A DNA stretch of 64,000 nt from Arachnopeziza araneosa (lineage: Eukaryota > Ascomycota > Leotiomycetes > Helotiales > Arachnopezizaceae), in assembly GCA_003988855.1 (NCBI GenBank), contig QYAI01000034.1, positions 124,001 through 188,000 of the forward strand. Reading direction: 5' to 3'. The first letter of the stretch is position 1. Every line of letters begins with the position of its first letter. The notes beneath the pieces are model-generated. The model was not told the origin of the DNA and did no database searches. It saw nothing but the letters and a program-made list of their open reading frames with translations. Positions 23,939-33,478 of this stretch are shown piece after piece. The position numbers and the translations under genes were made by a program.

Positions 23939-24994
23939 ATGTCTAGATCAGATCACTTTACCATCGACCCAGACTGGGAAGCCTTCGCATCGAAAAACGA
24001 GTATCCCTACGTGACCAAGCCCAACCCACCATCCTCAGAACCCATCACGCCCTTAGACGTAAATCCAGTGGAGGCTCGTGCCGGCCAAACTGAGGAAGAC
24101 GTCGAATGGGCAGCTTCCCATCCTCTGGACTCCGTGGGCTACGAATCCCACTTGATGGCCTTCAAAGTCCGCGACGGGTCCAAGATCAGCGTCAAAATTT
24201 CGCATCCGAACGCCACTCGTCTGGGAGCGAAACGGGGCTCCGCTCTCCCGGTGCTCTTCGTCACGCATGGAGGCGGGTGGGTGCAGGGGAGTCACCTCTC
24301 GGAGGAGGCATGGCTGCTGTGGCCCATCTACGAGAGTTTCAACTTCGCCGTGATCAGCGTCGAGTACCGCATGGCGCCGGAGCACCCATACCCTACGTGG
24401 ATCAACGATTCCTGGGACGTGCTGAGCAACCTCTTGTCGGGAGGGAAATCCCATTTTTCTGGTCTCGCGGTCACGTTGGACCTGCGCAGGCTGGTGTTGG
24501 CGGGTTCTTCTTCCGGCGCTGGGATCAGTGCGGTGCTGTCCCAGATGTGTCGGGACGATGGGGTTGCTATCGCAGGCGTCATACTCAATGTGCCCGTCGT
24601 ATGCGATTATCGTCACTTTCCGGCCGAATACAGAGTCAAGGGCCGTATCAGCTCTTACGATCAGTGTGTGGATACGTACAGCTCCGGTGCGATGGTATGG
24701 GTCTGGAATCTGATCCATCCGACCATGTCGTCTGGATCCGATCCCAAAGCCTCCCCGCTGCTTGGTAACTGTGGCAGTCTCCCGCCTCACGTAGTCTTCG
24801 TGGCGGGTCAGGATGCGCTAAGAGATGAAGGTATCGCGTATGCAAGCAAGCTCAAAAAGTCCGGTGTGCCGGTTGATCTTGAAATCTATGATGGCGTACC
24901 GCATAATTTTGCTCAGTTGTTCGAGTTGAAAGCTACCATGAGATTCCAGGAGGACTTGAAGACGACATTGCGGAGATGGCTACGGTCTATGTAA
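23939..24994 (+). CDS. Alpha/beta hydrolase (HSL-type esterase/lipase)
   Basis: Single-exon gene for 351 aa; the ATG has the context GCCATGTC. The protein has the hormone-sensitive-lipase signature: oxyanion-hole HGGG in FVTHGGGWVQGS (near residue 108), nucleophile elbow GSSSGAG (near residue 188), catalytic Asp in AGQDALRDEG and catalytic His in DGVPHNF near the C-terminus. YRMAPEHPYP is the typical block after the oxyanion hole. There is no signal peptide, so it is probably cytosolic and would hydrolyse short-chain or aryl esters. The gene looks GC-richer than its surroundings. All catalytic residues are present, so it should be active; the substrate is unknown. Confidence 0.92.
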   Translation: MSRSDHFTIDPDWEAFASKNEYPYVTKPNPPSSEPITPLDVNPVEARAGQTEEDVEWAASHPLDSVGYESHLMAFKVRDGSKISVKISHPNATRLGAKRGSALPVLFVTHGGGWVQGSHLSEEAWLLWPIYESFNFAVISVEYRMAPEHPYPTWINDSWDVLSNLLSGGKSHFSGLAVTLDLRRLVLAGSSSGAGISAVLSQMCRDDGVAIAGVILNVPVVCDYRHFPAEYRVKGRISSYDQCVDTYSSGAMVWVWNLIHPTMSSGSDPKASPLLGNCGSLPPHVVFVAGQDALRDEGIAYASKLKKSGVPVDLEIYDGVPHNFAQLFELKATMRFQEDLKTTLRRWLRSM

Positions 24995-25434
24995 ATGATT
25001 ACATCGTACGATGGTTGTGGATAGTCGAACGGATTGTCGTTAGGCTTTAAGTGCAGTGTTTAGTAGTAGGTGCTCATTTGTCTGTATTAGGTTGTATATT
25101 ATCTTTAGATTCATCTTCTTATGTAGCTTAATGTTTAATCATATGGAACGCTTGCTCTATGTTTGGCAAATGTGAATCAATTTGATATTGCCATGGTGAA
25201 GATCGACTTAGAAACACGGAAACTTGTAAGTGGTTTGAGACATATTCTGAGAAAGAAATGGTCTAACAAAAGAATATATGAAAATTGTGTCGAAAACCTG
25301 TAAGTTCAAAGTCAATGGAGTCCATTTTAAGTGGCTGAAGAAACAATCTTGAAAGACCATGAAGAGTATATCGCAGTACAAAAGTATAATAATTTCTAGA
25401 TCTACACTAGTCATCTATTCTATGCTCTATGCCC
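24995..25434. other. Convergent intergenic spacer
   Basis: 3' regions of the hydrolase (+) and the TatD-family gene (-). AT-rich; no gene or clear element. Confidence 0.5.
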
Positions 25435-26573
25435 TCAAGTCTCCTTCCCTTCGATCTCGCCACTCTCCCCAAGGCGAAACATTCTCGCGGAATTCTCCCA
25501 AGCTCTTTCTGAGACCTCTTCAATCTCCAAACCTTTAATACCGGCCACAGCCCAAGCCACCTTGGTAATCGTACAACTCTCGTTCCTCCCCTTGACCAGA
25601 CCGCCCTCGGCCCATCTCTCCTTCTTCAGCCACTTCCATTTCTGACTCCCATCACCATCCAGCTCTTCTTCCTTTACCTTTCCCTCTTTTACCAGCTTCT
25701 TCAACACTTCAGTACTAGCATGTGTGGTCCTGATTTCACACCAGGGACCATCAGTCTCAAGCTGTAGCCTTTCCAGCGGAACAAGCTTAGCGACTTCACA
25801 GTTTTCCGCCGTCTTGAGACTACAGCCATTGATCCCTATATCCCATCCTTTATCCACCAATTCCAGCATCTCCTCTTTCGACCCCGTAAACGAATGCACA
25901 ACGCCTTTCCTCTGCAGCTCGTCTGCATATTTATCCAATATCCTCAAGAAATCATCATGAGCAGCTCTACTGTGCAGGAATAGCGGGAGATCTAGCTCCA
26001 CAGCGATTTGAAGCTGCTTCTCGAAATATTCCAGCTGAATATCTTTCGGACAAAGCCCCAACCTGTCATAATCAAGTCCTATCTCCCCAAATGCCACCGC
26101 ATGACCACTCGCTTTCGCACTGATCGCCAAGGCCTTTAATTGTGCGAGGAAGATATCCCCGGATTGCGCACCGCCCTTCGTGAACTGGAGACAGGAACAC
26201 GGATGGACGCCGATGGTTGCGTAGCAGATGCCCGGGTACTGCTGCGCGAGCGCGACGGCTTTCCGACTCTCTTTCAGGTCGCTCCCAGTGACGATTAGTT
26301 TTGTGCAGCCGACATCCACGGCTCGCTGTACAACGGCAGGGAGATCGGAGGGATGTCGTTGTGGTCCGTGGTAGTGTCCGGTGTAGACGGGGTCGGTAAG
26401 GTTGATGCCTATCTACTTACGGCCGGGTTAGCTTTAGTTTCACGACATCCGGACGGAAAGGCGGAGGTCAGGAGAGGATAGAGGCGCACATCCACATATC
26501 TCGGCTTGTACTTCTTCTCAATTGGATCTGTATGATTTGAAACTGCTGGGACAGCAATCGTAGGGGAAGCCAT
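25435..26573 (-). CDS. TatD-family metal-dependent deoxyribonuclease
   Basis: Two-exon gene for 353 aa: 26573-26490 and 26412-25435, with a 77-base intron. Splicing creates PRYVDIGINLTDPVYTG, the TatD metal-binding opening block. Further landmarks are TGSDLKESRKAVALAQQYPG, ATIGVHPC, AFGEIGLDYDRLG, LPLFLHSRAAHDDF, VVHSFTGSKEEM and LETDGPWCEIR, which supply the conserved His, Glu and Asp ligands of the amidohydrolase-fold nuclease. The yeast homologue is involved in DNA fragmentation and repair. The start at 26573 (GCAATGG context) is used; an in-frame ATG at 26675 would add 34 residues that are Arg/Lys-containing and acid-free and could be a mitochondrial presequence. Confidence 0.9.
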
Positions 26574-26959
26574 TGCAGCAAAGGTGTGGATGCGTAATTG
26601 TGGGGGACAATATAAGAGCTTTTGCAGCAGAGACGGAGTTTGGCCAAACTTAAAGGGATTTAGATGTCGAGTCATCAAGAAGGATTCGATTGTGGGAAGT
26701 TGAGATTGACTCACACGGTGAGGTTGAAATTTAGATAAGGCTGAAAGGATCGCAAGGCGCAAGGCTAGGATTACAGGGATTAATGCTAGAGATGGCTGTA
26801 AAAGGTCTTTGATAACCATTGATTTATTCTGCTTGAAGAGATATCTTCCTACGCCTGAGGTCATTTCTGTCATCTCATGATACAACATCTCCTATTCCAC
26901 CAAAACGCCAGCCTATGCAGCCCCCAATTCCGAAATGCAGACATTAAAGCTCGGTATAT
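26574..26959. other. Short spacer, TatD / Chl4-like genes
   Basis: 386 bases between two genes in the same orientation. It holds the TatD-family promoter and the Chl4-like 3' region. Part of it is open in frame with the TatD start (see that entry). Confidence 0.5.
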
Positions 26960-28444
26960 TTACACTCTACTTCCCTTGAACCCCTTAATCCTCCCATCTC
27001 TAACAACACCAACACTCACTCCCTCTTCTCCGGTCATCCATCCCGGCATATTCCTTCCATCCACGATGCCTGCTTCAACAAGTGCTCTTACTCCAGCAAA
27101 GATATGACTTCCGTTAAAAGTCAACCTGATGTCCGGTCTCCATTCTTCTTCAATCTCATTTTCGTCAGAGCTTCTATCAAGTTGTATATTGATATCACTT
27201 CTTCTTCCTTTCTTTTTCTTCTCTTTCGGATCCGGAGTGGAGATCTCGTCTGGTTCAAACGATGATGTTGATGGAAAAGGATCCTCAATTCGTACATCCA
27301 GCCGATCAATCCCTTTCCTATCATTCGGGTGTGCACTACTTCCAAATCTTGCCTTGGCAACCAATTTTCGTCGTTTTATCACGCCAGCATCATCTTCCCG
27401 TTTTCGCTTCATCCCACTTTTTTTCCTTTTAGCGGCATGCAAAGCCTCAGCAGCGAGTTCATCTTCTTCCTCATCTTCTGCCAGTGGTGTAGGTAAGTTG
27501 GTATTCAATGGATTGTCCTTCTCTCTGTACTTCTCGGAGCCGTAGATTCCCCACCCGCCACCTGCCGCGTTTGTCTTCCCACCTCCTCTCTTCTCCACCA
27601 AAGCCTCCAAGTTTCTCGCCGCTAGGTTTGTGCTCTGCAATCGGTACCTCTCCCGAGGTTTGCTAAACGCCTTTGGTATGCCATCTAATATTAATTTCCT
27701 TAGACTCTTACTGTCGCCTGGTGCTGAGCCCGTCATAGTTGAGAGGGACACGTAGACGTATGGCGAGAAATCCGGAAAAGCAATGTAGAAAGTTTTGCTC
27801 GAATCTTTTTGCTTTTTGGAAAAGGCAAGTAAGGTGTTGTATGGACTTTCGAGGACAAAAATCCTCAGAATTAGCAGAGGAAGGGTTGAGTGGCGATCGA
27901 GATTGTAATGCGCCTTGACATCTGGTGGTACTTCCTGCTGTAAATTTCGCAAAAAGGTTGAAGGATGGAACCTTGGGACCGAATCCATTTCCCTCTCTTG
28001 GTCGTCTTCCCCACCCAAACGTACTATTTTCAATGCGCTCCATTTCTGTGAATTTGGGTGCTCAAAGAGGTATTGCATGTCTGCCATAGCTAGTTGATAC
28101 AAGCTGATGCCATTCCTCCAATCGCCTTCGAGTACTCGATCCAGAATATCGCGTTTCGTGCCATTCTTTGTCTGCAGCTCGGTGTAGATTTCTCGCAGTG
28201 AAGAGAGTGAAGAGGCAGGGGGATATGAATCCTGATCATCATCGTCTTCTATGTCTGGGAAGAGAAGGTAAGGTGGGCATATTTCCTGGTTTCCTGGGTG
28301 GAGCCAGTCGAGCACGAGAGTGAGGAGGGAGGGGCGGGTTAGACGGTGGAGAGTTTTGGCGACGAGAGGATGGGTCGTGGGGAGGAGTTGGGTAGATGGA
28401 AGGGCGGAGGATGTCGGGATGGAGAGATTTTCCATCTTGGACAA
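26960..28444 (-). CDS. Kinetochore protein of the Chl4/CENP-N family
   Basis: Single-exon gene for 494 aa. The N-terminal half has the family landmarks: LTRPSLLTLVLDWL near residue 37, an acidic loop (IEDDDDQD), LREIYTELQTKNGTKRDIL, then VLEGDWRNGISLYQLAMADM, the most conserved block, followed by HPNSQKWSALKIV. The middle has KAFSKPRERYRLQSTNLAARNLEAL, and a charged, Lys-rich region follows that may be a nuclear signal (KRKKSGMKRKRE). The C-terminal core (WRPDIRLTFNGSHIFAGVRALVE) is also conserved. In yeast, Chl4 is part of the constitutive centromere-associated network that binds the Cse4/CENP-A nucleosome. The protein would act in the nucleus in chromosome segregation. The N-terminal MSKMEN leaves residue 4 as an alternative start. 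Confidence 0.9.
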   Translation of the reverse strand: MSKMENLSIPTSSALPSTQLLPTTHPLVAKTLHRLTRPSLLTLVLDWLHPGNQEICPPYLLFPDIEDDDDQDSYPPASSLSSLREIYTELQTKNGTKRDILDRVLEGDWRNGISLYQLAMADMQYLFEHPNSQKWSALKIVRLGGEDDQEREMDSVPRFHPSTFLRNLQQEVPPDVKAHYNLDRHSTLPLLILRIFVLESPYNTLLAFSKKQKDSSKTFYIAFPDFSPYVYVSLSTMTGSAPGDSKSLRKLILDGIPKAFSKPRERYRLQSTNLAARNLEALVEKRGGGKTNAAGGGWGIYGSEKYREKDNPLNTNLPTPLAEDEEEDELAAEALHAAKRKKSGMKRKREDDAGVIKRRKLVAKARFGSSAHPNDRKGIDRLDVRIEDPFPSTSSFEPDEISTPDPKEKKKKGRRSDINIQLDRSSDENEIEEEWRPDIRLTFNGSHIFAGVRALVEAGIVDGRNMPGWMTGEEGVSVGVVRDGRIKGFKGSRV

Positions 28445-29517
28445 TGGTTCAAAGAATCGGCAGCATGGTTGAGGAGATTAATGATGCCCTCGCAACTGAT
28501 GTTGTCGCGTCGATACGCGATGGTTAGGTAGAGAGTCACGAGATTGCCGCGGCCGCAAGTCACGAGGGGAGCCACCCAGATGCCCAGCGGTGGCTGAAGG
28601 TGGCTTTTCCCATCATCTCCCGTTTCGGTATCCCGATGCAAAGTTTCTTTATTTACATTTGGGGGCTAACCAGCTATTGGATACCGGTCGGCGGCTTTGG
28701 CTGTCTGGCGGTCCCCCACGATTGGCTTTTTAGGCAAAAAGAGGAGAAGGGTCCGGGTGATTAGTGTCACGATCACTAAACGGCGAGTGGCTCCAGTGGG
28801 TGTTGTGCGTGATGGTGGTGCCACTTCAGGCCTGGTGCCACTGAAGGCTGCTGGCGGTGCCACTACAGGCCTGGTGCCACTGAAGGCTGCTGGCGGCCGT
28901 AACCGGCTCCGAGGAGAATGTCGTTATTACCGTCATGGATCCAGAGAAAATCTCTGCGTGCAGACAAAATGGCAGTGAGGCAAATCAGGAATCATAATTC
29001 ACGCTGCGAACTTTTGCACGGGGGACCTGAATCAATGGTGAAGGAAATTCAGTTGTCGATCTAACACTCCAGATTTGCTCCTCTGAATTTCCCTGAAGCG
29101 CTGTTCACGCGTAGAAACGCCTTTTTGCGGGGGTCACATTGTCGCTCACTGAAAAAGATTCGAGATCAAATTTGTCAGATAGGCTACGCCGCCCACCAAA
29201 TCGGCTCTCGATAGTGGGGGGCCGACCACCCAATCCATCTCGACCTGTGAATTGCTTCTTCTTTATTCAAACTCTAACATCCCCAGATTCTACCACCAGA
29301 GATAAAGGAATTGCTTCCCCATTTCGCAGAACCCCAGTCCTTGCGGCTCTTTGTTCACTCAGAACGCCATCCAGCATCCTCTGGACTCACTCACCTCGCG
29401 AGTCAGACGAAGAGTCACACTGCAAAACCCCTCCAGCTCTTCGAATCTCCTCCCTCTCGTCGCATACGAACATCCACACATCCGACTTGCTTTTAGAGTC
29501 GAACGAGTTCAATCAGA
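28445..29517. other. Divergent intergenic region, Chl4-like / bZIP
   Basis: 1.07-kb spacer between the Chl4-like gene (-) and the bZIP gene (+). It includes a 39-bp tandem duplication listed separately. The 250 bases before 29518 are C/T-rich, as in many fungal 5' leaders, and contain several short upstream frames (for example from 29139 and 29311), so a long leader with upstream reading frames is possible. Confidence 0.5.
28817..28894. repeat. 39-bp tandem duplication
   Basis: Two adjacent copies of a 39-base unit starting GGTGCCACT and ending GCTGCTGGC, with one clear difference (TTCAGG versus TACAGG). Each unit contains an internal near-repeat GGTGCCACT. It lies in a spacer; the unit is a multiple of three and a 93-codon frame crosses it, but no gene is otherwise supported. 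Confidence 0.8.
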
Positions 29518-30834
29518 ATGGCGTACCACGGCCGTCGAGGCCCAAACGTGTCCGAATACATCGCGAATCTCAATGCGATTCCCTCGGCCCAAGACCTGAC
29601 GAGTTCGAACCAGCAAGAAGGCTTTCTCGAAGACGACCTAGCCATGTTTACAAATACACAGTTCTTTGACTTCGATCTGGGCCATGAGAGCGATATGCAG
29701 CCGATTGATGGGGCTGCGAGTGCCTTTGGAGGAGATACTGGCGACTTGAAGGGAATGGAGATGCCTTTGCAAGGTGAGCATATAAGCATTTTTTACATCA
29801 AATCCCTTTATAGTCTGCTGGATGAACGCATTGCTGTTGGGTGTGTTCCTACTTGATCCTCTTTCCTCTCTACGGGCAGCATCTATCTCGAAGGTTACAC
29901 GACGGCATGCGTCTCAATCACCAAAAGGTTCGCCGTCGAGCTCAGCTGCATCCAAATCGGTCCCACCCCGCGGCAATCATTCTGTCTGGACCAGCCAGCG
30001 TTCGCATCGCTATCAAAGCGTTCGACTCGTCGACTGGTTGTCCTGCATATCTCCTGCACGTCCTTGTTGCTCTCACTCATCTTCCGCCGTGTCGCAATTT
30101 TCCCTCTTTATTCAGCTAAATGGCGACATATCACGTGGTGTACCCTCGACTCTCTCCTCTTCTCCAACTTCTCCAACTTCTCCGCCATTTCGAGATTCTA
30201 TATCTGGGTTATTGTTCCGGACCAACACAAACGACCCCACCTTCGTCTGCTGTCTCTCAAGCTTCCAGCGTCCTTTTCACCATCTATATCAAGCAAAAAA
30301 CAACATGCTAATTCATCCACCATGACAGGTGACTTCGCCTTCCCGGATTTCAACACATTTAACCCGTCTCCCTTCGAGCCTCCGGCTCCAATCAACACCA
30401 ATATTCCCTACGCCGCATCATCAACTAGTTCCACGACAGCACCCACACCCACACCTACATCCTCCAAACGTAAATCCGACGCTCTCTCTCCTGCCAACAT
30501 TGAAGACGCTTCCCGACTCGCAGCCGAAGAGGACAAGCGCCGACGCAACACTGCCGCATCAGCACGCTTCCGTGTGAAGAAGAAGCAACGCGAGCAGGCG
30601 CTCGAAAAGTCGGCTAAAGAGATGAGCGATAAGGTACAAAGTCTGGAGCAGCGAATTGGCATGCTAGAAACGGAGAACAAATGGCTCAAGAATCTCATCG
30701 TCGAGAAGAATCGTGGTACTGGCAGTGCGAGCGAGACCGAAGTCGATGATTTATGGAGAAAATTCAGAGAAGGAAAGGAGGGTGTGGGAACCTCTTCGAG
30801 CAGTGAACCAGAATCCAAGAAGGCTAAAGCTTAA
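29518..30834 (+). CDS. bZIP transcription factor of the CYS-3/MetR type
   Basis: Two-exon gene for 253 aa: 29518-29773 and 30329-30834, separated by an unusually long intron of 555 bases (donor AAG/GTGAGC, acceptor ATGACAG/GTG). The N-terminus YHGRRGPNVSEYIANLNAIP and the acidic block FFDFDLGHES are typical of the filamentous-ascomycete CYS-3/MetR family. The basic region EEDKRRRNTAASARFRVKKK (residues 152-171) carries the NxxxSxxFR-type DNA contacts, and a leucine zipper follows to about 210 (LEKSAKEMSDKVQSLEQRI). The family activates sulfur-assimilation genes when sulfur is limiting. An in-frame ATG at 30322, six bases before the acceptor, could start a short form without the N-terminal region. 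The call as a sulfur regulator rests on family resemblance. Confidence 0.87.
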
Positions 30835-31669
30835 TCGGCCAAGAGCTGGTTCGGATTTCTTCATATGGTGTGAATACTAGGGCGGTCGGTGGGGAATGAC
30901 TTGATGATGGGCGGCTGCATATACGGTGGGGGGCGATTTGCTTGATTGATACACACTATATGCGTTTTTGCATGCAAGAGATACCTTGCCTCTGCCATGC
31001 TCTACTCTCTTCTGGCTCACTGAAGCTAGGTAGATAATCATAAATCAATGGTTTTGCATAAACTTCAAGTTCTTGTGCTCGCTAGGCAGACCGCCAATGA
31101 GCCTCTCCCAAGGATATCATTTCCTGTCACTTTTGATCAGGAAGTTGATCTTACAAATCCAAAAAGTCCGCTCTTACAGCTAATGCATTTGTCATCACAA
31201 GATACTTTTGCTCTACTTCTTCCAAAAGCGATCATGATTAGCAGCAGTCAGGGGGTTATATTATTCGAACTATCACAGGGAAGGACAATAACTTCTGATC
31301 AAGACAAGAGGTACAGGCGTGTGAGGCTCAATCCCTCTCCGTCTACTCCGCATGTAGAGCTGGAGGTGTCGCGTTATTCTAGAAGTTTTCCCATAAGCTG
31401 CCACGTAGCTGCCTTTGCACGGAGCTGCCACTCAGTCGTTCCAATCCCCATCGCGTTTCCATTCTTCGGCGTTCTCATCTCCTCCAAGACTTTCTCAACA
31501 CATCTCATCATCAAACCCTCGCAACTGAATATAGAATAACCGCCAGTTTCTGAACCCGGCACGGATTTAGGGAAATGGCAAGCGGAGCCAAGACTGATCC
31601 GGGGCCTAGCTCAGCGCCGAACTTACCCCAAACCAGTGTGCCATCGCATGCGGACTCGCCGACACATTC
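30835..31669. other. Intergenic region
   Basis: 3' region of the bZIP gene and promoter of the CorA-like gene. A 163-codon frame at 31048-31539 has no recognisable content. An ATG at 31575 opens a 48-codon frame that overlaps the CorA-like start in another frame; it could be an upstream frame or, with a 44-base intron, an alternative first exon. Confidence 0.45.
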
Positions 31670-33478
31670 ATGTCCACAGGGGAAACAGTGCCCGTGGGCG
31701 ACATGGCTGCCACCCTAAAGGATACCCGAGAGTTCATGCGATCTGCAATGAAAAGTTTGGATATTCCAGAACCAGAAGATGATGACGTAGAAACCGACCT
31801 CAGCCTTCTGAAACCAAAGGACTCCATGTATAATGAGGAGAAGGTCTTCGACTTTTGGCGCGATCGGCTTCCTTCAAAGGACCTCCTTGAGGCATTGTGT
31901 AACCAGGCTCTCTTAGAGTTCACGAGGAAGAGGGATGAGAATGTCTCGGAGGACTTCCGCGGGTACAATAATCCAGGCATTAGCCCAGTCATACTAGTCA
32001 GAGATGGCGATTCCGTACTTGGGCCACTTGTTTGGAAAAGATCTGGCCACCAGAACGTAGCCGATGGGGAGAAAGCACTCGACTTGATAAAGGAGGAATG
32101 GCCGAAGAGTTTAGGAGTGGAAAAGAAAGAAAATGAGGCTGAAACATATAGATTGCCATTCAAGGAGTTGTCCTATTGGAGTGTGGGGTCATTTGTTTTA
32201 GACGAAAAATACCCTCCTTCAGTGAAGTATGGACAATGGTCATACGACCAAGACGGCTACCCGAATCCTGGGTATCTGCTTGATTACCAAAACCATGAAG
32301 CCTTTGTGGCGAGATTCACAACAACATTACGATTCTTCAAAAGCTGAAAGCACTTGCAGCCTTCAAGTTACCAACCTTTGTGCTCATGACACTAGGAGAC
32401 TCAGCATATAAGTTTAGTCTAGAAGAAGTTCGAGAAGGGTGGTCACAGGCAAATCTTCTACCTTGTCTTGAGTGCACAGGAATCGTGGCATTCCAGTTTA
32501 GAATTTACCAATTGCTCACCACCTTCTGGCCAAAAGAGTGGATTGATTCGCTCGATTCTCTTGACAAAGCTCTGAACGCTGAGGTATATTCCTGTCTGGA
32601 TTAGTACATATAAACTTTTACTAATGGTAATTTAGTTTCCAAATGTTCTTAATCCCATAGAGAGGACAAAATTGATGTTCGATAATAACTTGTTCTCAAG
32701 ATCAGAGCTTTATTTTACAACACTTCAGCTCTTGCGCATTTCTTCCGAGTGGATCCACGGAAGCATGGACGACCTTGAGAATGTAGCTGAAGCCTCAATG
32801 TGTTACTATAAGATTCTGAACCCTGTGCTTTTTTTGATCAAGTTCCTAAGAGGATATTGAATAGCCCGACTACTGTGAATGTGTCTAGACAACTAGAACA
32901 AAACTGGAACAATGTCATCTCCCACCAAAAACATCTGGCCAAGCCTCTCCTTAATCGAATAGAGAAGAAGACAGAAGAGGTAAAGAGTCTCCAAGATGGG
33001 GTATGTTGAAACATTTAAACGCTTGAATCTATGATTCATGCTAACAATTCATCCAGCTTTTTAACGCAACATCAGTGCGAGAAGCGTCAAGAAGTTCAAC
33101 ACTTAACCACTATATCTTAGTATTTACTGTCATGACGATTGTCTATCTCCCCTTGAGCTTCACAGCTGCAAGTCTACATCTTCAATTTGACTGTATCATC
33201 CAGCTTACTGTCTCTAGGGCCTCTTTGCTCTGAACCTCTTCCAACTGGACCACCCTCGTCAAAAGACAATATTCATCGTCACCACTGTACTCGTGGCACT
33301 GTCCACATATTTTGTGTCTGGATTCTTGATCTGGATCGTTAGAAAAGAGGAACGTCGGAAGATGTTCGCACACTTGTGGACTCATGGTGCAGATGAGGTC
33401 TCCCAGACCGAGAGTGTACCAAAAGATGGGACCACATCGTTGCACACGATGCTTCGGGCTGTCTTTGCCTCGCACTAG
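31670..33478 (+). CDS. CorA-like membrane protein with one apparent frameshift
   Basis: Model: 31670-32583 (with a single-base deletion near 32311-32316), 32636-32801, 32843-33000, 33057-33167 and 33218-33478, giving about 536 aa. The long N-terminal part is soluble. NATSVREASRSSTLNHYIL followed by VFTVMTIVYLPLSFTA matches the end of the long helix and first membrane segment of fungal CorA-like proteins, and TIFIVTTVLVALSTYFVSGF is the second segment. The frame breaks after EAFVAR; the next frame resumes with IHNNITILQKLKAL, so one missing base restores continuity. The fourth intron has a GCAAGT donor (GC-AG type), which alone keeps the phase. One intron (32802-32842) is only 41 bases and is the weakest junction. 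The gene may be a recent pseudogene, or the shift may be an assembly error. The CorA GMN signature is not seen, so Mg2+ transport is not claimed. Confidence 0.6.

Noticed and set aside
28697..28978. 93-codon frame across the 39-bp duplication
   Set aside because: The apparent protein repeat is only the DNA duplication read in frame; flanks are basic and non-protein-like.
31048..31539. 163-codon frame after the bZIP gene
   Set aside because: No domains, and no conserved block by eye.
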